The notes under the pieces were generated by a model, which saw nothing but the letters and a program-made list of their open reading frames with translations, ran no database searches and was not told the origin of the DNA. The translations under genes were made by a program, and so were the position numbers. This document shows, piece after piece, positions 22,413 through 33,594 of a stretch of 64,000 bases of DNA (position 1 is the stretch's first letter; the number at the start of each line of letters is the position of its first letter). The stretch spans positions 288,086,875 through 288,150,874 of the forward strand of contig NC_073693.1 in assembly GCF_029784155.1 (NCBI RefSeq). The letters run 5' to 3'. The stretch is from Uranotaenia lowii. Lineage: Eukaryota > Arthropoda > Insecta > Diptera > Culicidae.

Positions 22413-25400
22413 GAACGGATCGAACGGTTCCTACGGTTCAGGTGGTTCCTACGGTTCGGAGGCTCCAGAAAAATAACTAAGACACAATTTTATATCTAAG
22501 CTTCTATAAAATGCAGAAAAATAATAATTTTATTTAATGTTCATTGAATTTCTAAGTTTCTGGATTAATTTGAACGATTTGGACAATTTGTACAGCTTGG
22601 ACGGTTTCTACGGTTCGAACGGATCGAACGGTTCCTACGGTTCAGGTGGTTCCTACGGTTCGGAGGCTCCAGAAAAATAACTAAGACACAATTTTATATC
22701 TAAGCTTCTATAAAATGCAGAAAAATAATAATTTTATTTAATGTTCATTGAATTTCTAAGTTTCTGGATTAATTTGAACGATTTGGACAATTTGTACAGC
22801 TTGGACGGTTTCTACGGTTCGAACGGATCGAACGGATCGAACGGTTCCTACGGTTCAGGTGGTTCCTACGGTTCGGAGGCTCCAGAAAAATAACTAAGAC
22901 ACAATTTTATATCTAAGCTTCTATAAAATGCAGAAAAATAATAATTTTATTTAATGTTCATTGAATTTCTAAGTTTCTGGATTAATTTGAACGATTTGGA
23001 CAATTTGTACAGCTTGGACGGTTTCTACGGTTCGAACGGATCGAACGGATCGAACGGTTCCTACGGTTCAGGTGGTTCCTACGGTTCGGAGGCTCCAGAA
23101 AAATAACTAAGACACAATTTTATATCTAAGCTTCTATAAAATGCAGAAAAATAATAATTTTATTTAATGTTCATTGAATTTCTAAGTTTCTGGATTAATT
23201 TGAACGATTTGGACAATTTGTACAGCTTGGACGGTTTCTACGGTTCGAACGGATCGAACGGATCGAACGGTTCCTACGGTTCAGGTGGTTCCTACGGTTC
23301 GGAGGCTCCAGAAAAATAACTAAGACACAATTTTATATCTAAGCTTCAATAAAATGTAGAGAAATAATTATTTCATTTAAAGTTTATTGAATTTCTAAGT
23401 TTCTGGATTAATTTGAACGATTTGGACAATTTGTACAGCTTGGACGGTTTCTACGGTTCGAACGGATCGAACGGTTCCTACGGTTCAGGTGGTTCCTACG
23501 GTTCGGAGGCTCCAGAAAAATAACTAAGACACAATTTTATATCTAAGCTTCTATAAAATGCAGAAAAATAAAAATTTTATTTAATGTTCATTGAATTTCT
23601 AAGTTTCTGGATTAATTTGAACGATTTGGACAATTTGTACAGCTTGGACGGTTTCTACGGGTCGAACGGATCGAACGGATCGAACGGTTCCTACGGTTCA
23701 GGTGGTTCCTACGGTTCGGAGGCTCCAGAAAAATAACTAAGACACAATTTTATATCTAAGCTTCTATAAAATGCAGAAAAATAATAATTTTATTTAATGT
23801 TCATTGAATTTCTAAGTTTCTGGATTAATTTGAACGATTTGGACAATTTGTACAGCTTGGACGGTTTCTACGGTTCGAACGGATCGAACGGTTTCTACGG
23901 TTCAGGTGGTTCCTACGGTTCGGAGGCTCCAGAAAAATAACTAAGACACAATTTTATATCTAAGCTTCTATAAAATGCAGAAAAATAAAAATTTTATTTA
24001 ATGTTCATTGAATTTCTAAGTTTCTGGATTAATTTGAACGATTTGGACAATTTGTACAGCTTGGACGGTTTCTACGGGTCGAACGGATCGAACGGATCGA
24101 ACGGTTCCTACGGTTCAGGTGGTTCCTACGGTTCGGAGGCTCCAGAAAAATAACTAAGACACAATTTTATATCTAAGCTTCTATAAAATGCAGAAAAATA
24201 ATAATTTTATTTAATGTTCATTGAATTTCTAAGTTTCTGGATTAATTTGAACGATTTGGACAATTTGTACAGCTTGGACGGTTTCTACGGTTCGAACGGA
24301 TCGAACGGTTTCTACGGTTCAGGTGGTTCCTACGGTTCGGAGGCTCCAGAAAAATAACTAAGAAACAATTTTATGTCTAAGCTTCTATAAAATGCAGAGA
24401 AATAATAAATTTATTTAAGGTTTATTGAATTTCTAAGTTTCTGGATTAATTTGAACGATTTGGACAATTTGTACAGCTTGGACGGTTTCTACGGTTCGAA
24501 CGGATCGAACGGATCGAACGGTTCCTACGGTTCAGGTGGTTCCTACGGTTCGGAGGCTCCAGAAAAATAACTAAGACACAATTTTATATCTAAGCTTCTA
24601 TAAAATGCAGAAAAATAATAATTTTATTTAATGTTCATTGAATTTCTAAGTTTCTGGATTAATTTGAACGATTTGGACAATTTGTACAGCTTGGACGGTT
24701 TCTACGGTTCGAACGGATCGAACGGATTCGAAAACGGTTCCTACGGTTCAGGTGGTTCCTACGGTTCGGAGGCTCCAGAAAAATAACTAAGACACAATTT
24801 TATATCTAAGCTTCAATAAAATGTAGAGAAATAATTATTTCATTTAAAGTTTATTGAATTTCTAAGTTTCTGGATTAATTTGAACGATTTGGACAATTTG
24901 TACAGCTTGGACGGTTTCTACGGTTCGAACGGATCGAACGGTTCCTACGGTTCAGGTGGTTCCTACGGTTCGGAGGCTCCAGAAAAATAACTAAGACACA
25001 AAATGCAGAAAAATAATAATTTTATTTAATGTTCATTGAATTTCTAAGTTTCTGGATTAATTTGAACGATTTGGACAATTTGTACAGCTTGGACGGTTTC
25101 TACGGTTCGAACGGATCGAACGGATCGAACGGTTCCTACGGTTCAGGTGGTTCCTACGGTTCGGAGGCTCCAGAAAAATAACTAAGACTCAATTTTATAT
25201 CTAAGCTTCTATAAAATGCAGAAAAATAATAATTTTATTTAAAGTTCATTGAATTTCTAAGTTTCTGGATTAATTTGAACGATTTGGACAATTTGTACAG
25301 CTTGGACGGTTTCTACGGTTCGAACGGATCGAACGGATCGAACGGTTTCTACGGTTCAGGTGGTTCCTACGGTTCGGAGGCTCCAGAAAAATAACTAAGA

Positions 25401-26330
25401 CACAATTTTATATCTAAGCTTCTATAAAATGCAGAAAAATAAAAATTTTATTTAATGTTCATTGAATTTCTAAGTTTCTGGATTAATTTGAACGATTTGG
25501 ACAATTTGTACAGCTTGGACGGTTTCTACGGGTCGAACGGATCGAACGGATCGAACGGTTCCTACGGTTCAGGTGGTTCCTACGGTTCGGAGGCTCCAGA
25601 AAAATAACTAAGACACAATTTTATATCTAAGCTTCTATAAAATGCAGAAAAATAATAATTTTATTTAATGTTCATTGAATTTCTAAGTTTCTGGATTAAT
25701 TTGAACGATTTGGACAATTTGTACAGCTTGGACGGTTTCTACGGTTCGAACGGATCGAACGGTTTCTACGGTTCAGGTGGTTCCTACGGTTCGGAGGCTC
25801 CAGAAAAATAACTAAGACACAATTTTATATCTAAGCTTCTATAAAATGCAGAAAAATAAAAATTTTATTTAATGTTCATTGAATTTCTAAGTTTCTGGAT
25901 TAATTTGAACGATTTGGACAATTTGTACAGCTTGGACGGTTTCTACGGGTCGAACGGATCGAACGGATCGAACGGTTCCTACGGTTCAGGTGGTTCCTAC
26001 GGTTCGGAGGCTCCAGAAAAATAACTAAGACACAATTTTATATCTAAGCTTCTATAAAATGCAGAAAAATAATAATTTTATTTAATGTTCATTGAATTTC
26101 TAAGTTTCTGGATTAATTTGAACGATTTGGACAATTTGTACAGCTTGGACGGTTTCTACGGTTCGAACGGATCGAACGGTTTCTACGGTTCAGGTGGTTC
26201 CTACGGTTCGGAGGCTCCAGAAAAATAACTAAGAAACAATTTTATGTCTAAGCTTCTATAAAATGCAGAGAAATAATAAATATATTTAAAGTTTATTGAA
26301 TTTCTAAGTATCTGGATTAATTTGAACGAT
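22413..26330 (+). repeat. Satellite subfamily A, 204/213-bp units, about 19 copies
   Basis: Head-to-tail units marked by GGAGGCTCCAGAAAAATAAC (for example 22,458, 22,662 and 22,875). About half of each unit is a run of 9-mers, including GGACAATTT, GAACGGATC and CTACGGTTC. The other half is AT-rich, with AAGACACAATTTTATATC and AATGTTCATTGAATTTC. Length steps of 9 bp come from two versus three copies of the GAACGGATC 9-mer. One copy has a deletion near 25,000. No gene is present; each unit contains stops in the AT half. Confidence 0.95.
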
Positions 26331-28745
26331 TTGGACAATTTGTGCAGCTTGGACGGTTTCTACGGTTCGAACGGATCGAACGGTTCGTACGGTTCAGGTG
26401 GTTCCTACGGTTCGGACGGCTCCAAAATTATACTGAGACATAATTTTTCATCTAAGCTTCTTTAAAATGCGAAGAAAGTGTTACCATACATCAAGTTTAT
26501 TGAATTTCTTAGTTTCTGGATTGATTTGAACGATTTGGATGATTTGTACAGCTTGAACGGATCCTACGGTTCGAACGGTTCGTACGGTTCAGATGGTTCC
26601 TACGGTTCGGACGGCTCCAAAATTATACTGAGACACAATTTTTCATATGAGCTTCTTTAAAATGCGAAGAAAGTGTTACCATACATCAAGTTTATTGAAT
26701 TTCTTAGTTTCTGGATTGATTTGAACGATTTGGATGATTTGTACAGCTTGAACGGATCCTACGGTTCGAACGGTTCGAACGGTTCGTACGGTTCAGATGG
26801 TTCCTACGGTTCGGACGGCTCCAAAATTATACTGAGACATAATTTTTCATCTAAGCTTCTTTAAAATGCAAAGAATGTGTTACCATACATCAAGTTTATT
26901 GAATTTCTTAGTTTCTGGATTGATTTGAACGATTTGGATGATTTGTACAGCTTGAACGGATCCTACGGTTCGAACGGTTCGTACGGTTCAGATGCATCCT
27001 ACGGTTCGGACGGCTCCAAAACAATACTAAGACACAATTTTTCATCCAAACTTCTATAAAATACAAAGAAAGTATTACCATACATCAAGTTTATTGAATT
27101 TCTCAGTTTCTGGATTGATTTGAACGATTTGGATTATTTTTGTACAGCTTGAACGGATCCTACGGTTCGAACGGTTCGTACGGTTCAGATGGTTCCTACG
27201 GTTCGGACGGCTCCAAAATTATACTGAGACACAATTTTTCATCTAAGCTTCTTTAAAATGCAAAGAAAGTGTTACCATACATCAAGTTTATTGAATTTCT
27301 TAGTTTCTGGATTGATTTGAACAATTTGGATGATTTGTACAGCTTGAACGGATCCTACGGTTCGAACGGTTCGTACGGTTCAGATGGTTCCTACGGTTAG
27401 GATGGCTCCAAAATTATACTGAGACATAATTTTTCATCTAAGCTTCTTTAAAATGCAAAGAAAGTGTTACCATAATCAAGTTTATTGAATTTCTAAGTTT
27501 CTGGATTGATTTGAACGATTTGGATGATTTGTACAGCTTGAACGGATCCTACGGTTCGAACGGTTCGTACGGTTCAGATGCATCCTACGGTTCGGACGGC
27601 TCCAAAACAGTACTAAGACACAATTTTTCATCTAAACTTCTATAAAATGCAAAGAAAGTATTACCATACATCAAGTTTATTGAATTTCTCAGTTTCTGGA
27701 TTGATTTGAACGATTTGGATGATTTGTACAGCTTGAACGGATCCTACGGTTCGAACGGTTCGTACGGTTCAGATGGTTCCTACGGTTCGGACGGCTCCAA
27801 AATTATACTGAGACACAATTTTTCATCTAAGCTTCTTTAAAATGCGAAGAAAGTGTTACCATACATCAAGTTTATTGAATTTCTTAGTTTCTGGATTGAT
27901 TTGAACGATTTGGATGATTTGTACAGCTTGAACGGATCCTACGGTTCGAACGGTTCGTACGGTTCAGATGGTTCCTACGGTTCGGACGGCTCCAAAAATT
28001 ATACTGAGACATAATTTTTCATCTAAGCTTCTTTAACATGCAACGAAAGTGTTACCATACATCAAGTTTATTGAATTTCTTAGTTTCTGGATTGATTTGA
28101 ACGATTTGGATGATTTGTACAGCTTGAACGGATCCTACGGTTCGAACGGTTCGAACGGTTCGTACGGTTCAGATGGTTCCTACGGTTCGGACGGCTCCAA
28201 AATTATACTGAGACATAATTTTTCATCTAAGCTTCTTTAAAATGCAAAGAAAGTGTTACCATACATCAAGTTTATTGAATTTCTTAGTTTCTGGATTGAT
28301 TTAAACGATTTGGATGATTTGTACAGCTTGAACGGATCCTACGGTTCGAACGGTTCGTACGGTTCAGATGGTTCCTACGGTTCGGACGGCTCCAAAATTA
28401 TACTGAGACACAATTTTTCATATGAGCTTCTTTAAAATGCAAAGAAAGTGTTACCATACATCAAGTTTATTGAATTTCTTAGTTTCTGGATTGATTTGAA
28501 CGATTTGGATGATTTGTACAGCTTGAACGGATCCTACGGTTCGAACGGTTCGTACGGTTCAGATGGTTCCTACGGTTCGGACGGCTCCAAAACAATACTA
28601 AGACACAATTTTTCTTCTAAGCTTCTATAAAATGCAAAAAAAGTATTACCATACATCACTTTATTGAATTTCTTGATTTCTGGATTGATTTGAACGATTT
28701 GGACGATTTGTACAGCTTGAACGGTTCCTACAGTTCCAGAACAAT
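26331..28745 (+). repeat. Satellite subfamily B, 195/204-bp units, about 12 copies
   Basis: Same architecture as subfamily A but with diagnostic changes: GGACGGCTCCAAAATTATAC replaces the GGAGGCTCC block, AGTGTTACCATACATCAAG appears in the AT half, and GGATGATTTG replaces GGACAATTTG. Successive units at 26,478, 26,673 and 26,877 give periods of 195 and 204 bp. Each unit has a 60-63-aa open frame with NGSYGS peptides, but this is the 9-bp period read as codons. The array ends in a partial unit at 28,690-28,745. Confidence 0.95.
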
Positions 28746-28826
28746 AACTTAGTCAGAATTTTGACGAAGAATTGCGTCTTACGGCAACTTTATAGAATGG
28801 GAGGGGGGGTTTAATTCAAATTAGAG

Positions 28827-29140
28827 ACCAAGCGCTGTCCGAAAGATTGCTCTAGCCACCGGAGGAGTGACCGCTTCGGTTCTGGCCTGGAATCTTTGCC
28901 TTGCGTGAGGATCCGGCGTTACAGCTGATCAGCAAGCTTCCTTTCCAGCGTCTGGCTAGTGATATCGCCCAGGTCTTCAAGACGGATTAGTAATTCCAGA
29001 TCTCGACTGTCATGAAACTTCAGGAAGCTAGTGAAACCTACTTTGTCGGGACTGTACGAGAACACCAATTGCTGTGCCATCCACGCCACTCGGGGGACTA
29101 TCATGCCGAAAAATATCCAGCTGGTTCTTGGAATTCGTGG
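28827..29140 (+). pseudogene. Histone H3 pseudogene
   Basis: Core nucleosome histone H3, decayed. In order along the strand: a CCACCGGAGGAGTGA stretch at 28,857 (the ATGGVK region), then PG-x-x-ALR at about 28,887, then [17 protein letters not shown]-x-[15 protein letters not shown], and after a frame change [13 protein letters not shown] and IQL-x-x-x-IRGD. These match H3 from roughly residue 20 to its C-terminus. Two adjacent stops (TAGTAA, 28,988-28,993) replace the Leu-Arg after KTD. There are also a one-base insertion near 28,909, a deletion before LISKLPF, and a frameshift near 29,052. The N-terminal tail is missing or unreadable. The gene is intronless, as usual for replication-dependent H3, and a histone 3' stem-loop follows. 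Confidence 0.9.
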
Positions 29141-29176
29141 AGATTTTTTCTCTTGCTCTTTCTCATTCAATCAAAC

Positions 29177-29192
29177 GGCCCTTTTCAGGGCC
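29177..29192 (+). promoter_or_regulatory. Histone mRNA 3' stem-loop, intact
   Basis: GGCCCTTTTCAGGGCC is a perfect 6-bp stem with a TTTC loop, matching the stem-loop that replaces poly(A) in replication-dependent histone mRNAs. It lies about 35 nt past the last H3-like codon on the same strand, the usual place. A purine-rich ATCAGAAAGG follows 9 nt downstream and could be the histone downstream element read by U7 snRNP. It is notably better preserved than the coding part. Confidence 0.88.
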
Positions 29193-29305
29193 AATCATTT
29201 ATCAGAAAGGTTTTCTTGATTTTGTTACAATAGAATTTAAAATAAATAACTTAATGAATACATTAATCACTCGTCGACCTTAAAAGGACGGTTTTGTGTA
29301 AGTGA

Positions 29306-29515
29306 TGACATGGAAGCAAAACTTCCTGAATATTTGGCAACATGGCATCCGTCAGTGACTTGTTGAGCTCTCGTTGTTTCGAATGGCCCTGGGTCGAATC
29401 GTCGTCGATTCCGGGAAATTAAGCGGGTTTTCTTGTTAGTGCGAGCAGCATTTTCGGCCAGGTCCAGGACTTTGGCGATCAAATATTCCATTACTGCGGC
29501 CAGCTAAACCAGAAA
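29306..29515 (-). pseudogene. Histone H2A pseudogene
   Basis: Read from 29,515 leftward. [25 protein letters not shown] and a following AIRNN (in a second frame), then [10 protein letters not shown] (third frame), match H2A from the middle of the fold to the C-terminus. An in-frame stop precedes LAAV where the family has Tyr, and at least two frameshifts follow. The N-terminal third is not recognisable. It faces the H3 pseudogene tail to tail, with about 165 bp between the two coding remnants. No stem-loop was found at its own 3' side. The pair looks like a decayed piece of a histone gene repeat. Confidence 0.85.
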
Positions 29516-30113
29516 CCCTTCACTTTTGGCCCCTAGTGTACTTTTAATTGACCCGGGAGGAAAACCAACGGATCAAAGCAAACTTTTGTTCGTCGATACT
29601 CTGCATCACGTGTATTCCACACTTTTTTTTTTGGTATTCTGCTTTGCGCTATACATTTATTTTGCGTGCACTGATATTTTCTTTGTTTTTTGTTTTTAAT
29701 CAAGGACTAATCACCGTATTTATGTTTGTCACTTTGATCCATCGGCCGGTGAAAAGTGACGTCCTTTTAGTGAGAATATCTAAAGATTATGAAATTTTTA
29801 TAGATGAAATGAAAAGATGGTGAAAATGAGCGGGTAGAATTTATTTAGAAGCATTTTCATCACATATTCAATTTTTGTTCCTCACGGGCCAACTACTATG
29901 AAGTGGTAGATACAGATAGAGTTGCATCTACCAGCATTAGTAGGCCAAGCGTTTGCTCGTTCGCACTGCACTGTTTCATCTTGAAGGGCGAACCTACTGG
30001 TGGTGTGGAGGTAATAACAAAATCTGATTTTATGAAGTGATAAAAATTTTTCTATCAAGCTATATTTTACTTTATAACATTTTGTCAAGTTTTTTCATCC
30101 TATTCGGAAAGAT
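29516..30113. other. Unassigned sequence between histone remnants and satellite
   Basis: No convincing H2B, H4 or H1 remnant and no repeat were seen. A 91-aa frame at 29,548-29,823 is hydrophobic and unrecognised. Confidence 0.4.
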
Positions 30114-30117
30114 TCAT

Positions 30118-30992
30118 TGAACCGTACAACCGTAGAAACCGTTCAACCGTAGGGACCCTACAAACCGTAGGAACCGTACGAACCGTAGGAACCGTACGAA
30201 CCGTAGGAACCGTAGGAACCGTAGGAACCGTAGGAACCGTAGGAACCGTAGGAACCGTAGGAACCGTAGGAACCGTACGAACCGTAGGAACCGTAGGAAC
30301 CGTACGAACCGTACGAACCGTACGAACCGTAGGAACCGTAGGAACCGTACGAACCGTAGGAACCGTACGAACCGTAGGAACCGTAGGAACCGTACGAACC
30401 GTACGAACCGTAGGAACCGTACGAACCGTAGGAACCGTAGGAACCGTAGGAACCGTAGGAACCGTAGGAACCGTACGAACCGTACGAACCGTAGGAACCG
30501 TACGAACCGTACAAACCGTAGGAACCGTACGAACCGTAGGAACCGTAGGAACCGTACGAACCGTAGGAACCGTACGAACCGTAGGAACCGTAGGAACCGT
30601 ACGAACCGTACGAACCGTAGGAACCGTACGAACCGTAGGAACCGTAGGAACCGTAGGAACCGTAGGAACCGTAGGAACCGTACGAACCGTACGAACCGTA
30701 GGAACCGTACGAACCGTACAAACCGTAGGAACCGTACGAACCGTACGAACCGTACGAACCGTAGGAACCGTAGGAACCGTACGAACCGTAGGAACCGTAG
30801 GAACCGTAGGAACCGTAGGAACCGTACGAACCGTAGGAACCGTACGAACCGTAGGGAACCATAGGAACCGTACGAACCGTAGGAACCGTAGGAACCGTAG
30901 GAACCGTAGGGAACCGTAGGAACCGTAGGAACCGTAGGAACCGTAGGGAACCGTAGAGAACCGTAGGGAACCGTAGGAACCGTACGAACCGG
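30118..30992 (-). repeat. 9-bp (GGAACCGTA)n satellite, block 1
   Basis: About 97 units of GGAACCGTA, alternating with the variant CGAACCGTA. The reverse complement is TACGGTTCC, the 9-mer that recurs within the 204-bp satellite upstream. A rare CAAACCGTA unit at about 30,511 and 30,718 marks a higher-order repeat of 207 bp (23 units). The period of nine gives long minus-strand frames (328 and 234 aa of LRF or YGS tripeptides), which are not genes. Confidence 0.97.
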
Positions 30993-31770
30993 CGCTAAAA
31001 TGTAAGTCGCTCGCAATTTCTCGTCATCTAAAAGAGATCGTTTCCCTTCCTTTTTATAACTCCTTTCTTGTCCAAGCAAATTCCCGCCCAGCAATTTCAA
31101 TAGATCTTCCCGACCTAAAACTTATCCTTTCAAACATATCCCAAATACCTCACCAAATCCAACAAAACCCCTCCGCCGATCAAATCCACCAGCATTTCGT
31201 ACTGCAAATCGAACTGCCAAGGGTGGAACGAAACAGTCCGCCGAACGACTGGCCACGTGCGTGGCGTAATATTGCATCGAGGCGGCTGACGTCGGCGCAA
31301 AAATCTGAACTCTACCTTTTCGTGAATGAGAAGACACCTCATCGGAAACTGCTCTTCGTGATGCGGCGAGCTAACGACGAAAATTGCACATTTTGTGATA
31401 ATGGCGAAACGGAATCTCTAACCCACAAGTTCTGCACATGTACTCGAGTCGGACCGGCTTGGACGGTTCTTCAGCAGAGAATAGCAGTCATCTTGGGAGG
31501 ATGGAGGCGGCTCGTTTTCGAAGACCTGTTGAGACCTGTTTTAGCAGGAATAAACGAAAGGCGTAGAAGGGAAATTCTGAAATTGTTTATAAAATATATC
31601 TGCTTCGTTGATAAATGTAACGGTAGAATCGATATAGCTGAACTAAATTTGCATCTAGATGTTGATGAGTGATAGAATGAGAAGAGACAAATTTTGTAAG
31701 ATAAATTGACAAATAAAACTTAATTTTTACAAAAAAAAAACAAAAAAAAAACAAAAAAAAAACAAAAAAG
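30993..31770 (+). mobile_element. 5'-truncated non-LTR retrotransposon tail inside the 9-bp array
   Basis: The 9-bp array stops at 30,992 and resumes at 31,771. The insert holds the 3' end of a LINE ORF2, an AATAAA-like signal near 31,712 and a poly(A) tail interrupted every ~11 bp by C (31,731-31,770). Truncation at the 5' side is typical of target-primed insertion. Any target-site duplication is hidden by the repetitive target. Confidence 0.8.
31205..31672 (+). pseudogene. LINE ORF2 C-terminal fragment with zinc-ribbon motif
   Basis: An open frame of about 150 aa that encodes the end of a LINE polyprotein. It carries LTSAQKSELYLFVNEK, HRKLLFVMRR, then a C-x2-C-x8-H-x4-C cluster (CTFCDNGETESLTHKFCTC), followed by WTVLQQR and a basic C-terminus. 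This Cys/His layout, with the sequence KxPxRxLxxRxxR ahead of it, is common after the reverse transcriptase of several LINE clades. The upstream reverse transcriptase is absent. The frame is intact from 31,223 to the stop at 31,672, so the insertion is fairly young. The clade cannot be settled from the fragment. Confidence 0.75.
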
Positions 31771-32200
31771 AAAAACCGTAGGAACCGTAGGAACCGTACG
31801 AACCGTAGGGAATCGTAGGACCGTAGGACCGTAGGGACCGTACGAGCCGTAGGAACCGTACCAACCGTAGGAACCGTACGAACCGTAGGAACCGTAGGAA
31901 CCGTACGAACCGTAGGGAACCGTAGGGAACCGTAGGGAACCGTAGGGAACCGTAGGGAACCGTAGGGAACGTAGAACCGTAGGAACCGTATGAACGTATG
32001 AACGTATGAACCGTAGGAAGCGAAGGAACCGTACGAACCTCCTACTGTGGAGAACCCGATGGGAACCTTAAGTACCGAGGTACCAATTTACCTAGGGATC
32101 CCTAAATCCTTAGGAACCGTAGGGAACAGTAGGTGCTCCCTAACCGTAGGAAACCGTAAGAACCGTAGAGACTGTGGGACCCGTTGGGGACCGTATGAGT
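31771..32200 (-). repeat. 9-bp (GGAACCGTA)n satellite, block 2, decaying outward
   Basis: Continues the array of 30,118-30,992 after the LINE insertion. Units become 8, 9 and 10 bp (GGACCGTA, GGGAACCGTA) and fade into diverged sequence by about 32,200. Confidence 0.93.
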
Positions 32201-33594
32201 CTAAATCGTTGGAACTTTTCCTACAAACCTCTGAAGGTTGTTGGAGATTTTTAATTGAAAATCAATCCTCATATCAATCAAATTTTTTAGGTGATCAAAA
32301 AAGATCTTCTAGTCACATTTTTAAAAATTGTTAAAAAAAAATTATGAAAACTTGTTGATATAACAGCATTTTGTTTTGGTCTATCTAGCACATTTTTCTT
32401 GCAAAGGAGAAGTAGGCCATGGTTTGTTGGTATCACACGTGTTTTTTTCGTTCCGTCGCGGTGAAAATTAAATGTTTGTAATTTAAATTGTTTCTTATTG
32501 TGAAATTGTGTTTTTTTCTGAAATAAGTGGCTTATGCATAGTGATCAATAATTGCATGTTTAATTGATTGTGCCCGACCCGATTGTCCGTTGAGAACCTC
32601 GTGAAATCGTTGAATGATTCGCTACAAGAGGTAACACTCAAGCTGCTTCAACAATTGGTGAGTTCGATCCATTATCCTTCTTATTCATTTGTTGTGAACT
32701 GATGTTGCACTCAAAGATTTTCTACCTGAGAATTTTCAGTATCCTACAAAATTTGGAAATTCAGAAAAGTCACTTATTAATTCATAAAGAGATTGTGATC
32801 CCCCGCAAATAATTGGTGAAAAGTGAAATACGCATAAGAATCACGTCAGAAATCGTCGTAAAAGAAGGGAATTCTTCCAACTATGTTGTGCCTTGGAACC
32901 CGACAGTTTGTTTATGTGCTCGTTTTATTTATCATATTCCGAGTATAAAATTTCCGATGTTTACCTAAGTTTTCACCGCTTTACATGAGTTTTCTTTGCT
33001 AACAGTGTTCACTGTGTTTTATTTGCATTTCTGCCGTCGTATTTGATGGTGGCGCTTTTTTTTTGTTTCCTGGTTTTCATAAGAGTTGGGAATCTTTATA
33101 TAAAATATTTTTGGTAAAACTGTGATGCGAATTTTTCTGAGAAAAATGGTCAATCTTTCAAAAAAACATGATAAAATTACTCAGCGCAATTATCCTCGTC
33201 TAGTTATCAAGATCTTGAGCAGTGTCTTCGTCCACACTCATAAAACTGCTATTTGTCAAAACTTCTACGTTTTTCAACTGAATTTAGCAAGTTTGCAAGT
33301 TGTAAGATTAGTGTAAGCTGGTGACTTATCGTGATGAGACATTCTCATTTTTTATTTATTTTTTTAAGTTTTTAAGTGTTTTAAGGCATTCATGAACTTA
33401 CTCTCAGTCAAATGTATGTATATATGTGTCTCTATGTAAAAATAGATAGTGATAGGTATAGTTAAAATTACGTGGAACGGTTAAATGGAACGAGATTTCA
33501 AAGTATGAAATTTTAAAAGCATCCAAAATTTTCCACCCATTTATGTACTCAAGCTCCCCGAACAAGTTTTTAAGAACGAGTCGGTGCTATATTA
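32201..33594. other. Unassigned sequence with one coding-like open frame
   Basis: Mostly AT-rich. The frame at 32,568-32,697 reads LCPTRLSVENLVKSLNDS and continues as an amphipathic, helix-like stretch (LQEVTLKLLQQL). A GTGAGT donor-like site at 32,658 lies inside it. It could be a small exon or the gag start of a retroelement; neither is supported strongly, and there is no start codon after the preceding stop. Confidence 0.25.

Noticed and set aside
26478..28630. Six similar 60-63-aa frames with NGSYGS peptides, a possible tandem gene family
   Set aside because: They are the satellite unit itself. Other units have a stop or frameshift in the same place, and there is no sign of codon-level constraint.
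22413..28745. CRISPR-like array
   Set aside because: Regular repeats, but units are ~200 bp head-to-tail with no unique spacers, and the genome is eukaryotic.
28827..29140. Functional centromeric H3 variant (CENP-A-like) next to a satellite
   Set aside because: Attractive because of the satellite context, but the frame has two adjacent stops and several indels, and the intact stem-loop is typical of replication-dependent H3, not of centromeric variants.
30114..31100. Minus-strand frames of 328 and 234 aa (LRF and YGS repeats)
   Set aside because: Same cause: the GGAACCGTA array read as codons. The non-repeat ends show no domain.
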